DNA of 64,000 nucleotides. It comes from Siphonodentalium dalli (taxonomy: Eukaryota > Mollusca > Scaphopoda > Gadilida > Siphonodentaliidae). The stretch lies in the NCBI GenBank assembly GCA_032622095.1, contig CP136061.1:2976001-3040000 (forward strand). Reading direction: 5' to 3'. The translations under genes and the position numbers were made by a program. The notes beneath the pieces were generated by a model. That model saw only the letters and a list, made by a program, of their open reading frames with translations. It was not told the origin of the DNA and did no database searches. Positions 11,091 to 24,770 of the stretch are shown piece by piece; the first letter of the stretch is position 1; each line of letters begins with the position of its first letter.

Positions 11091-12231
11091 ATCGCATGGG
11101 TTACATTTGCCAATAATTACTTTCGTGGATTTTAAATACATCAGTTTTACGCTGTATATAATCTTTCGTAGGATTACTTTACTTCAGGCTAGGCCCGATC
11201 TGGAACTTCATCAGGAAAAATCAAACATTTATCAATATTATCATGATTACAACTACATCCTATCATAATTATCATGATTAGCATACATACACATAATGAG
11301 TAAACATACTTCCGTTAAACCACTCGGTGACGTTGCTTAACACGGCTTGACTCATGAAAACCGTTGCCGCGTCGTATATGGTCGTATAATTTATGCTAAT
11401 CCGATAATATGTAGTTGTGTTCCGAAATTTGATTTTTTCTGATGAAGATCCAAATCAGGCTGAAATTTTGAAGTAATGAGAGCGAAAGTAATGATAAGTT
11501 TGTTTATGCTACGCTCCCTTCTTTTGATGATGGGTTAATCTGATTATATCATCTTGTTGTTGTTGTTAGCGCCGATCCCAGACTGACGCGAAACTTTCCA
11601 TTTGTATTACCTGAAAGAGTATAGATGTGTATCCCAAACTGTGCCACTGGAAAGGGCGTTAATATTGGTAGTTTCTGGCGTGCGTATCGACACGTTTCGC
11701 TGCAATAAGCCTAATATTAAATTCGGCCCACCCAATATTATGTGAGGTACTTTGTTATTTATTTCAAAGCGTAGGGATGACTGACGACGGCACTTCAAAA
11801 AGAGCACTTACAGAAAACTTCTCGGTAGGAACGACCCTCGGTCATAGCTCATGTATAATATATATTAACTGCATTGCTGGTTTTCAAAAATAGTCTGACA
11901 CAATGACCCCATTTATTTATTAACAACGGGCGAAATGTCACTTCATATTCGATAAACATCGTATCCCAAGCTGGATAAACATGAGTACCATACGTACACA
12001 CGTACCATAATGATAGTGGTTGAGAACATGGGCAACACATAGAGACGGCCACTATAGTCGCAACAGAATCGAACTGTCTGTATTTGAGAGTTTTCCTAAA
12101 ATGACGAAATCTTTCATTATATAATTATGTCATCTTTGTTTTGGGTGTACTCCCGGAACATATTTCCTCCCTCCCTCCGGTGAACACAGGTAGGTAAACT
12201 GAAATATTTGTATGTATTAAATAGGACACTG
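11091..12231. other. no feature recognised
   Basis: The short frames here (for example 11607-11807 and 11849-12052, minus) match nothing and lack splice context. Confidence 0.4.
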
Positions 12232-12366
12232 TTCCTCAGAATTACGTTAAATAATTATCTAGAGGCGAGAGACACCTGTAAGAAACGAGTGCACGTAAGC
12301 GCATGATTTTCTGACCTAAACGTCTCTCGCCTCGAGTGAAACATTTAACATAATTCTCGGAACTAA
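12232..12366. repeat. imperfect palindrome
   Basis: Arms 12232-12273 and 12321-12366 pair through CTAGAGGCGAGAGAC and GTCTCTCGCCTCGAG, and through AGAATTACGTTAAAT and ATTTAACATAATTCT. The spacer is about 47 nt. Confidence 0.75.
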
Positions 12367-12623
12367 TTGATTACTCTATTTATTACACTTCTGCATCAAA
12401 TTGGTTCGCTAAATATGATTTAGACACCCATAATTAATGCATGAAAGTCCCGATGCGGAGAAAGATCGACCATCGAAAATTCAGTCTAGATCAATAAGCG
12501 ACGTAACGTCAATGACATGAAGCGCTATGTGGTTTTTATACCATAACTATATATTAGCCTTCTAAGAAAATATTTAATTTCACTTCATATTTAAAAATAA
12601 ATAAAGGATTTCTAGTGTTTTTA

Positions 12624-12729
12624 GTGGATACCGAAAATTATCTCATTCGTGACCTATAGACTATGTCTTGCCACGAGCGAAACATAAACATTTGTCGCGG
12701 TCACGAATGAGACAATTTTCGGTATCTAC
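12624..12729. repeat. inverted repeat, ~31-bp arms
   Basis: ACCGAAAATTATCTCATTCG and the following TGACC (left arm) are matched by GGTCACGAATGAGACAATTT and the following TCGGT (right arm) with very few mismatches. The loop is about 44 nt. Confidence 0.8.
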
Positions 12730-12734
12730 ATAAC

Positions 12735-14085
12735 ACATTTGTCGCACGGTTTCTATAGAGGTATGTAAAATTAATTTAAATGTGGAAGATTTCGCTCAAA
12801 TTAACAAGTAGATTGTGCACCTCAGCTGACAGACCATACCCTATACATCGCTAATATTTGGGTAATTGGATCCGACGGAAAGAATTAATACGACCTTAAA
12901 TGACTAAACATTCAAAATTAGTCGAACTGATTCTGATAGCAGGGTGCTATATGAATTCAAGTTTGCAAGTTGTCCAAGAATTTATCAACTAGATTGTGCG
13001 CCTCAGCTCACGGAACATACCCTATATATCGCTAATATAGGGGTATATGGGTGGGGCGGAAAGGGTTAATTCAACCTTAAACGACTAAAAGGTCGAAATT
13101 AGTCTCACTTTTTCTGATAGAGGGACACTATATGAATTCAAATGTACAAGATTCCCATCAACTTATCAAGTATATTGTGGGCCTCAGCTGACAGGACATA
13201 CCTCTATAGCGCTAAAATATGGGTCTGGCGGAAAGGGTCAATACGGCCTTAAATGACCAACATATCAAATTAATCGCACTGATGCTGATAAAGGGAAGTG
13301 ATATGAGTTAGTTTAGAGGTATACGGGTTCGGTGGAAAAGGGTTAATACGACCTTAAACTGAAAGATTAGTAGCACGGTTTCTGATAGAGGTATGTAATA
13401 TGAATTCAATTCAAGATTCCGCTCAAGTAGATTATGCGCCTCAGCTGACAGAAGTAAATAGAAGTAAATAGGTCCGGGGAAAAGGGTTAATACGACCTTA
13501 ACCCTTTCAGTGACAGGAGCCGATGTCATCGACCCTAATTTACTAAAATTTAAAGATTTTTTTGGGTTGAATTTTGTTTGGGTGTGCTTAAGCATACTAT
13601 AGAAAATTTAACAAAAACAAACTGGATAAAAAACCTTAGGGGCATGTTATAACTCAAAAACTCAAAATCACCAAGTATTCATAGTAATAATTTTGATGCC
13701 CATGAAAAACGTAAGATTCCCTGGCACTAAACATACAAAATAAGTCTGTTAAAGAATATAAGAAAAAATAATTAAAATTGTAAAAAATTGTTAAAAAATA
13801 ATAACAAATGATGAAAAATTGTTAGGCCAATGCATTCTCTTATATATGCGAGCCGACCTATGGTCGACTCGCATATATAAGAGAATGCATTGGCACAGGG
13901 TATATGGGTTGATACAAAAATCGGACCTGGCACTGAAAGGGTTTAAATGACTAAAGTATCAAAATTAGTCGCACTGATTCTGGTTGCGGGTTGCTTTGTG
14001 AATTCAAATGTGTAAGATTTCCATCAATGTATCATATATATCGTGCGCCTCGACTGGTAGAACATACCATATACATAGGCGCGAG
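12735..14085 (+). repeat. ~181-bp tandem repeat, about 5 copies
   Basis: Copies share GATTGTGCGCCTCAGCTGAC, CATACCCTATA, GGAAAGGGTTAATACGACC, AAATTAGTCGCACTGATTCTG and ATATGAATTCAA. The first landmark occurs at about 12,812, 12,992, 13,174, 13,432 and 14,040. The fourth copy is shortened. A ~430-bp unrelated block (13,500-13,930), including the palindrome at 13,826-13,894, separates the last copy. Confidence 0.85.
13826..13894. repeat. 69-bp near-perfect palindrome
   Basis: Two 33-bp arms beginning GCCAATGCATTCTCTTATAT and ending ATATAAGAGAATGCATTGGC flank a 3-nt centre (TAT), with one mismatch. As DNA it could extrude a cruciform; as RNA it would form a very stable hairpin. Confidence 0.95.
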
Positions 14086-16195
14086 TACGCGGGTACCTAT
14101 CGCACTTTACTATCTCTATATATCATATATATTAGTATAGTCAGTGAACCTAGAAGAAATTGTTGTAACACTATGGAGATCCAGGGGGCTGGGAACACCG
14201 TAGAGTACAGGGGTAAACCTGTCTTCGGTAACATGGACAAAGGTGCGTAATAACCCTAGGTACACATCCCGAAGCGCCACACGGACAATTTTGAATGTCA
14301 AAATAAATATAGAATAAGTATAGAACGGCAGCGTACCAGTCAAACCGTTCAGCAAGTTTAAATCATAGGGATAGAAATATCACGAGGGTCACACACCAAG
14401 CAATATCCACAAAAATGATACTGTACACGAATTATTTTAAAAACGTACACATAGACTTTCCTGATTGTACTATCGGGAAAAAATTATTAATTGAAAACAA
14501 AAGTGTATGCTTATGCATTGGCTGTAATGCCAGATGATAAATTTAGTGGTGTAACACAGCTATGTTATATCGTACATAATTGCACGAATTGTAATGCACT
14601 TACAATTAATAAGGGGTAACAACATTATGAATTGAGGACTGTTACATATAAAGGGCTGGACCCCGAATTTCATTAGCAGTGTATGAAGGGATTAAACTGA
14701 AAAAATGACCCAAATATAATATGAATTGTATAGAGATAAGTGTATATAAAATGCATATGCATGCAAATGGAACGCTCTTTATAAGTGTTTTTTAGTATAG
14801 CTTGCAATCATTATACTGCTACAGTAAAGTCTACACAATAATATTTTTTATGTTTAATTGTCAGCATAGCTTGATAACATTAGGAGGCGTAAATTATATA
14901 CTTTGGAAAATGTTAAATGGTGAACCTAGAAGAAATTGGCAGAGAAGAGACTTTTATGTCATTGGACGCTAGAATATCTCCCGAAAAATATATCCAAAAT
15001 TATTTAAAATCCGCTTTGAGCAATTGTTTCTACATCACTTTAAAATGGGGGTCCCCTTTCAAATATGTGTGCTGACTTTCTAATGAGCGATTCATTGGCA
15101 AACATTGTATTGGGTACCAAAATAACATTGATATATTAATGTAATTATGATATGTATTACATCCAGTGTGTGAGCATCATCATGTGTGTGGTGTATGGAT
15201 ACAAATGGAGAGGTTGTATGGTTATCGGTAACCTAACAGTATATTTGACTGTATGCTCATATGATCAAATCGAGTTGTCAATTAGTTGGTAACTGAACGC
15301 CAAAAATCCCCATTAGACCCGGTTTGGCTGGACCACTAATGTAGGTTTAAAAGGACAATGACTATTGTTCGTGTCTAAAGGAAACGGGGATCTAAATGTG
15401 TTCCAGAGTCGGGGAGCTAGTGCAACGTGGAATGCTAAAGGTGAAGGTAACTGATGAATGACATTCACCTGATACACGTGACACGTTATTAATGGATGAC
15501 ATCGTGTTTATTTGATTTGTACATAATATCTAAATTATTTAAACTGGTGAATTAACGGGGGAATGGATTTTGTGAGTGGGAAATTTATTTAACTGGCTGC
15601 TGTAGTTCTGGGTTTTTCCAGATCAAATTTGGCTGTGGGATAGCCCTGTCGTACACTGGGGGATTTATTTTGAAAAGTAAACACATGACCTATGATTTTC
15701 GTTGCATTTTCGTGATCAACTGGTGTCAATCTAGCTGGGTAAACATCACTGGAGTGACCTGTAGGCTTCAATTCAGTGAATTTGGCCGAAACGTTAATAC
15801 TGTCGCCTATGGGAAACCATTTAGTTCAGTGATTCCTAAATACATGTCATGTAACGGTATACATTTCAGCTGTATGTAACTTGCCCGACATACCATATAT
15901 GAAGATGGAAATGAGATGACATTTGATTGATTCTAACAAAACATTCTATTTAGTCTGCTTTGTTCTCTCCTGGACTATTTTGGTTCCACTACCCTGGTGC
16001 TTCTTCCCTGATCAAATGCCAGTACGAACCCAAATGCGTCAATTATGTAGCACTGTGGTAGAACTGGATGGAAGTTATAGCGTATATTATGATGGAAGTA
16101 CAATGATATAACATTTGATAAGAAAATAAGTAAAAAAGGATATGTGCGAGTGCAACACTTGGTTCCAGCCGAGCTATGAACACCTGGGATCATTA
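14086..16195. other. no gene recognised
   Basis: No convincing exon or domain is seen in about 2.1 kb. The word GTGAACCTAGAAGAAATTG occurs at about 14,147 and 14,921, and a close variant occurs at about 60,198, which suggests pieces of one dispersed repeat. The minus frame at 15,589-15,771 and the plus frames at 15,670-16,111 are unrecognised. Confidence 0.4.
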
Positions 16196-16583
16196 GTAAG
16201 GGTAGCAATAGGGTGGAGATGCCTGGGTTATAACGGTATATGGCACTGTGGCACACCAGGGCGTGTACATCCGGATATACATAGCGGGTATACCTGGGTG
16301 ATAAAGGTATATGCCACGGTGGTATACCAGGGCGTGTACATCCGGATATGCATAGCGGATATATGACACCATGGCACACCAGGGAGGGCGTGTACATCCG
16401 GATATACATAGCGGGTATACCTGGTGATAAAGGTATAGGACACCGTGGCACACCATGGAGGGCGTGTACATCCGGATATACATAGCGGGTATACCTGGGT
16501 GGTAACGGTATGTGACACCGTGGCACATCAGGGAGGGCGTGTACATCCGGATATACATAGCGGGTATACCTGGACGTACCTTT
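16196..16583. repeat. ~73-bp minisatellite, about 5 copies
   Basis: The core GTGTACATCCGGATATACAT followed by AGCGGGTATACCTGG recurs near 16,262, 16,334, 16,390, 16,463 and 16,539. One unit is shorter (56 bp). It creates overlapping long frames on both strands that are not genes. Confidence 0.9.
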
Positions 16584-16721
16584 GTTTTAACAGGTATACC
16601 CGGTGCAATATTGTCTTGGTTAGTTTGTGTCTTGGTAGATGGGGAGACACCCGCGTTTTGTCACAATTTAATAGGGTGGATTTACCCGGGTGGACGATTA
16701 TATGGGACATTGTATGATGTC

Positions 16722-17612
16722 CTACATTCGTGTACCTACATGTAGCTCGACTAATTTATAATCTCGCTATATCGATAATTGTGGGACCAATGTCGTATAA
16801 TCTGGGGAGTGGTGATGATAACGATGCACAATCGTTGAATAGAAATTGGCGTCCATGCTTCACGGGGAAACACAATGTTAACCTAACCAACCATGTGTTC
16901 TCCGTAGCGGTATATTGGCTGGGAGAATACACTACAGTTATTCTACATCAATCAATTATAATTACCCTCGATATAATTAGAGATCACAGACACAATTTAA
17001 CCCACCTGTCTTCTCCGCCAAGATAAGTTGGCTGGGAGAATAAAGTTATTCTACATCAATCAGTAGATATATACAGTGTAATATATTATATTCTATCTAT
17101 CCACCAGAACTATGACATATTTAGAATCCGAGCTCTGGTGCGTAACAAAAGCCAGCGTAATCTCATTTGTAAAACCGATACGGGACGATAATATTTGAAT
17201 ACGTTTTTGTAGCAGTTTGACGATGTTACATGAGATGAAATATCACATCTGACATGCTCACTGGCCGACTGCATACTCAATTGCATTCGAACAATAAAGA
17301 AGGCAGGAAGAAAATGATTCTTTGTAGTATTCACTGGCTGAATACAACTATCATTTCAAAAGGATACTGTGCACACTTCTCTTTGGTTATAACAAAGTCG
17401 TGCGCAAATGGAATTTACAAACTCGAAGGGTGCTGTTGGAAATTTGAAGGTTGATACCCCCGTGTCAACACAGTTCTCGTTATCGTGAAGCCAACGCGCC
17501 GTCAAGGCTGGCCAGTTCTGAAATATAACGGGAAAAATTATTCAAATGGAGTTTGCGTTTAAAATGTTGGTGTATGAGTGAAATGTCAAATAATTTAACT
17601 GAATTCCAAATG
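16722..17612. repeat. dispersed repeat R1, copy 1
   Basis: About 0.85-0.9 kb aligns with 42,706-43,510. Shared landmarks in order are CCAATGTCGTATAATCTGGG, AACACAATGTTAACCTAACC, TTGGCTGGGAGAATAAAGTT, GATAATATTTGAATACGTTT, CAGTTTGACGATGTTAC, AACACAGTTCTCGTTATCGT and CAACGCGCCGTCAAGGCT. No coding frame is kept between copies. It is probably a non-autonomous element of unknown class. Confidence 0.85.
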
Positions 17613-17814
17613 TCCCGGTTACATGATAAAACATAGTTGTGAACATCCAAGTACAAGAAAATATATATTTAAAGGAGCGAATGGAAAATTCAGACCACAG
17701 GGACGTGGTATCATGCAATTTGGGGGTTCAAAGTTTTCAACAGTTGTAAATTTCATGCCTGACGCGATATTATTTGGAAATTTGATACCATATAATTATA
17801 AAGTGAAAGTGTTC

Positions 17815-18240
17815 TCATTGTTTGATTTGTGTTTGCGCAAGGATGATGATGATGCACCGCAGTTGAATAAAACTTGGCGTTCACTCTTGACACACAGGTC
17901 CCTTAGTACGACAACCCCACCATGAGTAAGGTATATATATATATTCATGGCGGGTACCAGGGGACTGATCTCGATATAGTGATATATGATATACTATATC
18001 ATATAAACCCACCAGAACGGTGACATCTGGAATCCGAGCTGGGTGTAACACAAGCCATCGTAATTGCATTTGTCAAACCGATACGGGATGATAATATTTG
18101 AATACGATATATCGAAATTTGAGGTGCGTGTCTCTTTTTGATAATAGTTTGACAATGCCACAGGTGATGCCATGCTACGCCTAACAAAGATGTGCATGTC
18201 AAGTGCCCGGTTACGTACACATTTGCATTTGAGCATTGAT
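17815..18240. repeat. dispersed repeat R1, diverged partial copy
   Basis: Parts of R1 recur here in the same order: GATGATGATGATGCACCGCA (compare 16,812), CCAGAACGGTGACATCTGGA (compare 17,105), AACCGATACGGGATGATAAT and ATTTGAATACG (compare 17,175-17,205). Confidence 0.65.
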
Positions 18241-19799
18241 CAATGTCGTAATCATAGTCAGTAAGTTTCAATGCTTGCAGACATCAGTCTTGCATTGCTG
18301 GGTTTATTATCACATTGCCGACGACCCATCATAAATATCGTCGGCAAAGGTGTGAGCGTCGCGCATATAGTATGTATTAATTAAATGACGGTTTGCTCCC
18401 GAGCTGTGTTGTTTCGGTTTGCCACCTGAATGTATTTCAAATGAGTAGTCGTATAAGATGAGCGATTTCCATGTACACTCGGTGAACTAGTAAACTGTTG
18501 TGTGTAACTGAAATTGACCATAGTAAAACTATGATAAACTATTGTCACATATTGCTGACATTTGTTATCTTCTTATATATATTTTATTATGAATTTTTTT
18601 AAATAACTAATTTATGAATAAGGAACATATTCATTTCAAACATCAACACTGAATCGGTGCAACGGTTTCAAAGCCCAAGTTGCAAAATCTGGCAAATGTT
18701 TAAGATGGAGATGCACGTTTTGCACAAATACAGCCAAAAATGGCAAGAGATTTTCATCCATTTTGAATTTCACATATAATCATCTTCATTGTTTGCAGAA
18801 TCTGAGAATATTATTAAGATGTGACGAAAACAATGGATTTGAATATATTGGAGAGGTTTAAAATATTATTTACTTTGTTGTCACTTTAGGTACCAAGAAC
18901 TGCTAGAATAATTAATAATTTCACACAACACTCCAATCATCAAACAGTTTTTGTCTTCGCTCTTTGAGAGAAGGCTTCATTTTTATCATTATGTGGAGTT
19001 AAGATTTTTAATTGCATGATATAGTGTCATACCTCCATATATTATAATGAAGAATAAAGCAGTCACACATAATTCCAGCCAAATGAAAACAAATGTTGAT
19101 ATGCAGTGTGGTCCACTCAAACAGAGATCAATCAACATAAATTAGGCCACAGTGATAAGAGTTATGGTGGTGAGCTTTAACTTGGTTATGAAGCCGTGAC
19201 CCATAACTAATCTCAGCCCAATTTTTCATTGAACAACATGAATGATATGAAAATTCTCAAATATAGAAAATTATTAGTGGGTAGTTGTCTTTCTAAGTGA
19301 AAATAATCATAATATTCATGAATCAAGAAAAATTATGTCTCCTCTCATGATCTTCAGATAAGTTATCATGGATATATGATCTGCACTTTTGAAACAAATT
19401 TAATTTACAGAAGTTCTTGGTACCTGAAAACGGTAAAATTTTATCTATTTTCCATGCCATAAAAGTTAAGTAAATGAGAATATAATAACCAATTGTTCGA
19501 TGGTTCTTAAATATTGTATCGGAATCATTGCTTGTACCAAATTTCACAAATAAATGTCTGGCAGATTTTGAGAAAATCCATTTAGAAATACCAGGATTTT
19601 TTTTGCCAAATGTGCCTCTGACCCGTAAAACCCCAAAAGAAAAGAGGAATATACCATAAATGAAAGGCAGTAGCAACATTGAGTAAATTGTTTGGGGTTT
19701 CATGTCGCTTTCCACAACTAAGCAGATATAACAATGAGGCCAGATCATTTGTTGGTGATGGAAACCATGTGGTCAATGGTTAGTCAGTATTCACCTACA
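18241..19799. other. no gene recognised
   Basis: AT-rich sequence. The 141-codon minus frame at 19,323-19,748 is open but has no recognisable domain and no supporting splice or start context. The words GGTACCAAGAACT (18,891) and AGTTCTTGGTACC (19,412) form a distant inverted pair. Confidence 0.4.
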
Positions 19800-19985
19800 A
19801 TAGGTAGTCACGATGCACCGTCTGCACATATCATAATTATACCACCGATCGGACAGTTTCTTCATGCAGGAAGTTGGACAGAGGTCGCCACATAGGAATC
19901 GAACCCATGGCCGTCACTAACTCAGGTCCTACAGCTTGGTGACCGGTACCGTGCTCATTGGAGCACTGACCACCCCATGCTCCAC
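19800..19985 (-). mobile_element. tRNA-derived SINE
   Basis: On the minus strand a perfect RNA polymerase III B box (GGTTCGATTCC, near 19,895-19,905) lies about 65-70 nt after an A-box-like TGGTCAGTGCTCC. A short body follows (GTGGCGACCTCTGTCCAACT). The tRNA-like head does not fold as a clean modern tRNA, which fits a SINE rather than a tRNA gene. Confidence 0.6.
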
Positions 19986-20254
19986 CCCCGATAATAAACA
20001 ACATATAATGTATATATACACTGATATAACTACTATTTAAACATGAAATACATAGACGTGTGTCTCCTTAATTATGCAGCCATTGTTATTGACCCAGATC
20101 CATTGGTTTAATTTGGAAGTCCTGAAAATGAAGTAACGATATTGTATACTAATTACTATGGACAAAAAGGCAGCTCAACTCCCCCTCCCCAAATTTGGGT
20201 TCAAGTTTTGAAAACCCTCCTGTCACTTTCCAAACATTTATGTACGAATACATG

Positions 20255-20557
20255 TTGATAAATCGCAAAACTTTGCGATAAATTGCAAACATCTTTACGA
20301 AAGATCGTAAAATAATTCGCAATCTAAATCGCAAACATCACAAACATATTTGCGATAAATCGCAAACATTTTTAGCAATTTTATATAACAGAATCGAAAC
20401 ATCTTTGCGATAAAAAATTTAAATACTTTGCCAAAATCGCAAACAAATTAACATACCGTTGCAATCGCAAAGGTAAGTGTCGCAAATTGTTTTGTGATTT
20501 ATCAGTCAAAGATATCGCAAAGTATTTTATCGCAAAGAATGAAAGATGTTTGCGATT
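20255..20557. repeat. TTTGCGATAAATCGCAAA word cluster
   Basis: The palindromic word TTTGCGATAAATCGCAAA and fragments of it (ATCGCAAA, TTTGCGAT) occur more than fifteen times in 300 bp, in both orientations and at irregular spacing. It has the same architecture as the other word clusters in this window, built on a different word. Confidence 0.8.
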
Positions 20558-21014
20558 TATCCCAGATATACTTTTTATATCTTGTTGAAGTTGTTCCAAA
20601 TAGCGGTATTTTTTGTATCAATCAAGATTTTTCGACTTTCCCAATTTTAATTTAAATCAGACAAATATTTGGATAAAATTTGTCACTAAAGCAAATTTTT
20701 GGTCAGAAACTGCCGCAACTGAGTTTGGTTGGGTCGGTTTCTGCGCTGGAAAATCTTGGAGCAAATTAGTTGTATGCCAAATTGCGATCATATATGAGTA
20801 CGCTTATCAGAATACGGCCCGCTATTTGCCATCCGATGGCGAATAGACACATTCGAATAAAATCCATCAAAAATGGCTGCAACTGAAATCCATGGGGTTA
20901 ATCGGTTGGCTATTATCGCAATACGAATATTTCACAATTATTTGTACCTAGCTTTCCTGTCCTAAGTTTAACGGGAAAATGGCAAATTTGATTATATTTG
21001 CCGTTATATATAGA

Positions 21015-21161
21015 GGATATGAAATGAGTGTTTCTCTCATATGATATTTATGAAACGAGTCTAAGAAGTTTCAGTTTTCTCGAGCCTCCGGCGAGAGAAA
21101 ACTGAAAATTCGTGACGAGTTTCATAAATATCATCTGAGAGAAACACGAGTTACATATTCT
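21015..21161. repeat. ~147-bp foldback palindrome
   Basis: The arms GTGTTTCTCTCATATGATAT and ATATCATCTGAGAGAAACAC, and the inner CAGTTTTCTCGAG and GAGAGAAAACTG, pair across a very short centre near 21,086. Confidence 0.85.
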
Positions 21162-23329
21162 TTTTATCATATGACACCTATAAATTGATCATGATGTCCA
21201 AAACGCACACAAATCACTAAATAGCTATATGACATCGGCAGCAAAAGGTTAATGTGACGTCACTTCATGGCACCGGAAGCCCAATTAAACCTGCTGAACT
21301 AGCAGAAATAATATGCACGCGAAGATATAGTGCGCTATTCTGTTCTCAGTTTGTGACATTATATCGTATGTTTATTAGATAAATACGAATTACATATTCT
21401 AGTGATCGTATAACAATGTCCAAAACTATATATTTCAAGATTATAATTGCGAGAATTTCGGCATCGCGTTGATTCGTGTATTTGACGCGCACCAATTTGA
21501 CCTGCATTTAGTCAGAGGTGCGGCTCGGCCCCGGCTGCCATTCAGCCAATCAGAACCCACTTTTATCAACAAACCAATCAAATTATCGGAAGGTGATATG
21601 GACTACTAGTCCATATGAAATTGATTTATGACATAGTTTCCAACTATAAATAATGATTGAGTCATATGATAAATATATATATCACCCCATTTATTATTCC
21701 TTTTCATAAAAATATAATAAAACAAGCCGAAGATGATATGTTTGAAATGTCTTAAGCATGAAATTGGCTATAAGTAACTGTTGTTATCAGAATACGTTAT
21801 GCTTGTGATAGTTACGTTACGCACACGGTGTTCCCCTATCGTATTGTGATAATGGCCACCGCAAAGGGACATAATCGAAGATACAACAGAAACTGTTGTA
21901 ATTGGTGTGCGCTGACTATCCATATGGATATTACATCAGCAACTGTTGTAATATTATTAATGTTTTTTAGTGTAGGCTGCACACAGTGACTGTTATACTA
22001 TTGTATGACAGTACCACAGTAGGATTCCCACTCGCCTACTATGCTTGCTATGTATAACAAGCAGGGTTACCCGACGTTGCATAGGTTAACGTATTGTGAA
22101 ACTCTCTGATTTGGACATTTGGTAGGAATGGAGAATATTCTTGCTCAAAGTGTTACACATATTCTCATAAATTAATTATCCGAATGGCATCACATAACGT
22201 TATTCTTATATACATGAGTTATAGGTAACTTTTTCAGAGTTATTGTCATGTTGTTCATCCCGAGTAATTCGTCCCACCAATAAAGCATTATTTTTATTTT
22301 ATTTGCAACTGTGCGAAGGTCTACTTCTGATGTTATCATTTTTAAATCGTACATTCAACATGGTTGGAATTGACGTTCGTTTTTGGTGTGTGTTATTGTC
22401 TTTTGTATGGAATAAAACATGAACATCATAACCACATTAGTTCGCAAAAATAAAATACGGCAATTGGGTTTTACGTAGATATGTATGCAAAAAGCTAATG
22501 AGCCAGACGGAGCTTTTGACCATAACACATAGCCATGCAATCGCTCGTTGAAAATAGATTATGAAATAATTATGGTATTCACTCGAAAACATAGGTGTTC
22601 GTAAGCAATACATTCGAAGGTATACATCTGACGGCGATTTACCCCAAGTATGGTTTCCCCGACCAAGAAAGCGGACGACGTATTGGTGATGTAAAGCAAC
22701 GGATAAATAAATAAATTGTTGTATACTTGGTTTATGGACTTCTTACATACCGTTCCCTGTAATTACGTGCCTGTTCACCTTAAATATGATATATAATGGT
22801 CTCCTTAATATATATCTATATAGATTGACCCTCTTAATATTATGTATATACATCGGTATCAAAACAAGTCGACTAAATTGCTTTGAAATAGATAAAAAGA
22901 AAATAATGACATTTCTTCCCGTGTTCGAATATAACTTTACAAGAGACACTTTTCTCATATCTTCTACGCTATATATCTAACAATATCTACGCGTTGGTAA
23001 CCCTGAATATCTGGCCTGCTTAGATATAATAAAATTATTTTTGAAATATGCTCCATTGTGTGTGGAAATTCGGCAGCGTTGGAAAAATGCATACCGATGA
23101 TGTGACATATAACTAATGAGAACATGATGTGACACAACCGCATTAGAGAGTGTGATGTATGGCTCAGGATAAGTTGATACGATGAGTCATATAGTACCAA
23201 AATATACAACGTCTATCAAATTCTGAGCTACATGTGCATCAGCTGGAGCGAGTCGGATGAGTTCAGGGCATATTCACGTAGTACAATTACAGTAGAGTTC
23301 ACAGTTTGACGGAACAACACCCTGTTACA
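21162..23329. other. no gene recognised
   Basis: A 21-bp odd-centred palindrome ATATGGACTACTAGTCCATA(T) lies near 21,596. CCAATCAG-type boxes near 21,546-21,580 have no attached gene. I see nothing else definable. Confidence 0.35.
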
Positions 23330-24770
23330 TGCCGCAAGCATATGGGCATACTTCCCGGAAAATCAACACATCCAACTCGGGAACGCATTGTGACATTAAC
23401 AACTAACCACGATTGAACATAGTTCCATTAACGGTTTGACAGACTCATACAATAGTGTATGTCGCAAGCATATGAACGCATGTATACACTTGATAACAAT
23501 GTCAACATCACTTGGTATGGAATATATACAAAAAACCGAACGCGTGTGATACTGTTACTGCTGTCAGGATAGCCGACGACTGCAATGAGTAAGGACAGCG
23601 AAACCGCAATCGCAAGTTGTTACTGTTTTCAGAATGTTATCCTTATGCAATCGCTTGTCCAACATATTCGTTGTCACTTCAACCTTTAACCCTTCATAAC
23701 GGGTGTTGCCTGATACTGTTTCTGAAATAAAAACGCCAAATTGCAAGTTTAAGACTCATAGATTTAACCGCAAAACATGGACATATTAAGCATTTTAGCG
23801 ACATTTATTGCAATTTGCATGGAATAATTGCCATATCTGTTTAAATTTAAAAGACTCCAAACACTATCGGCACCAACACTCATGGCAGTCAAGTCATATC
23901 AGGTAGCACCGAGAACATTGTACCCAATTACTGGTTCTGTCATAACTTTAAGACTAGTTTTTTATTTTGTTCAATACGTTTTTACATTAAACATTTTAAA
24001 ACTGCGCTATTACACCAATACATGACTTTCAGTTTGTATTCTAGGATGCGTTGATCAATGTCGCAATCATATGGACACCCCTTTCATAATTTTGACATAC
24101 TTTTGAACGCATTGTTAATTTTGTATACAGCCATGATATTGAACTATATATACCATTACCGGATTAACAGATTAAATGCCATATTGTATATCGCAAGCAT
24201 ATGGACGTACTTACCACTATATCAATACCACATGCTTGGTATGCAATATATATACAAAACCGCTTGTCTGTGTTCATGTTGCAAGTTTATTGGACAAGTT
24301 CAATGGCGTAATGATAGCGTGACACATCCCAAGTCTAGCATGCATTGTGAAACTAAGAAATAGCCATGACTTACAAATTAGTAGACTCTTGCCACATCGT
24401 ATGCTGCAAGCATATGGACTCATCAATATGACACGTTGGTATGAAATATTTACACAAAACTGCATGGGTCTGTTACTATCGTCAGTTTATCGGACGAGTG
24501 CAATTGCATAAGGATAGGACAATCAGTGAAATACCCTGCGTGGTATCCTCACGTGATCGCACACGCATCGTAAAGTGTCGGCCAATAAAACACGCGTGCT
24601 GTTGTGATCCCCACACTCTCAACACACGTCTCTATTTAACGCCCTCGTCTCTACATCTCTGCAAGATGGGTGTTGGCTAACCCAGTTCCTTCAACTGATC
24701 GGGAAATTTCAACTTGGCAACTCATCGATTCAACCAAAACACTAGCATTCTAAGCAGTGAAGTGATATAA
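23330..24770 (+). repeat. ~0.94-kb diverged duplication with GCAAGCATATGGAC units
   Basis: The block near 23,465-23,830 matches that near 24,400-24,760 (CGCAAGCATATG, TTGGTATGGAATATATACA, TGTTACTGCTGTCAG, ACTGCAATGAGTAAGGA). Further copies of the first word are near 23,335, 24,060 and 24,190. Between 23,565 and 23,660 part of the unit also appears inverted. Confidence 0.6.

Noticed and set aside
9977-11113. Two overlapping minus-strand frames of about 370 codons with a YPGYQSLSRLP repeat
   Set aside because: They come from a 20-bp minisatellite that is open in more than one frame at once; there is no start context, signal or non-repetitive domain.
16193-16558. Overlapping minus frames rich in YIRMYTP
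   Set aside because: They are shadows of the ~73-bp minisatellite.
19323-19748. 141-codon minus frame
   Set aside because: It is AT-rich and hydrophobic, has no domain and no exon signals; chance is likely in 64 kb.
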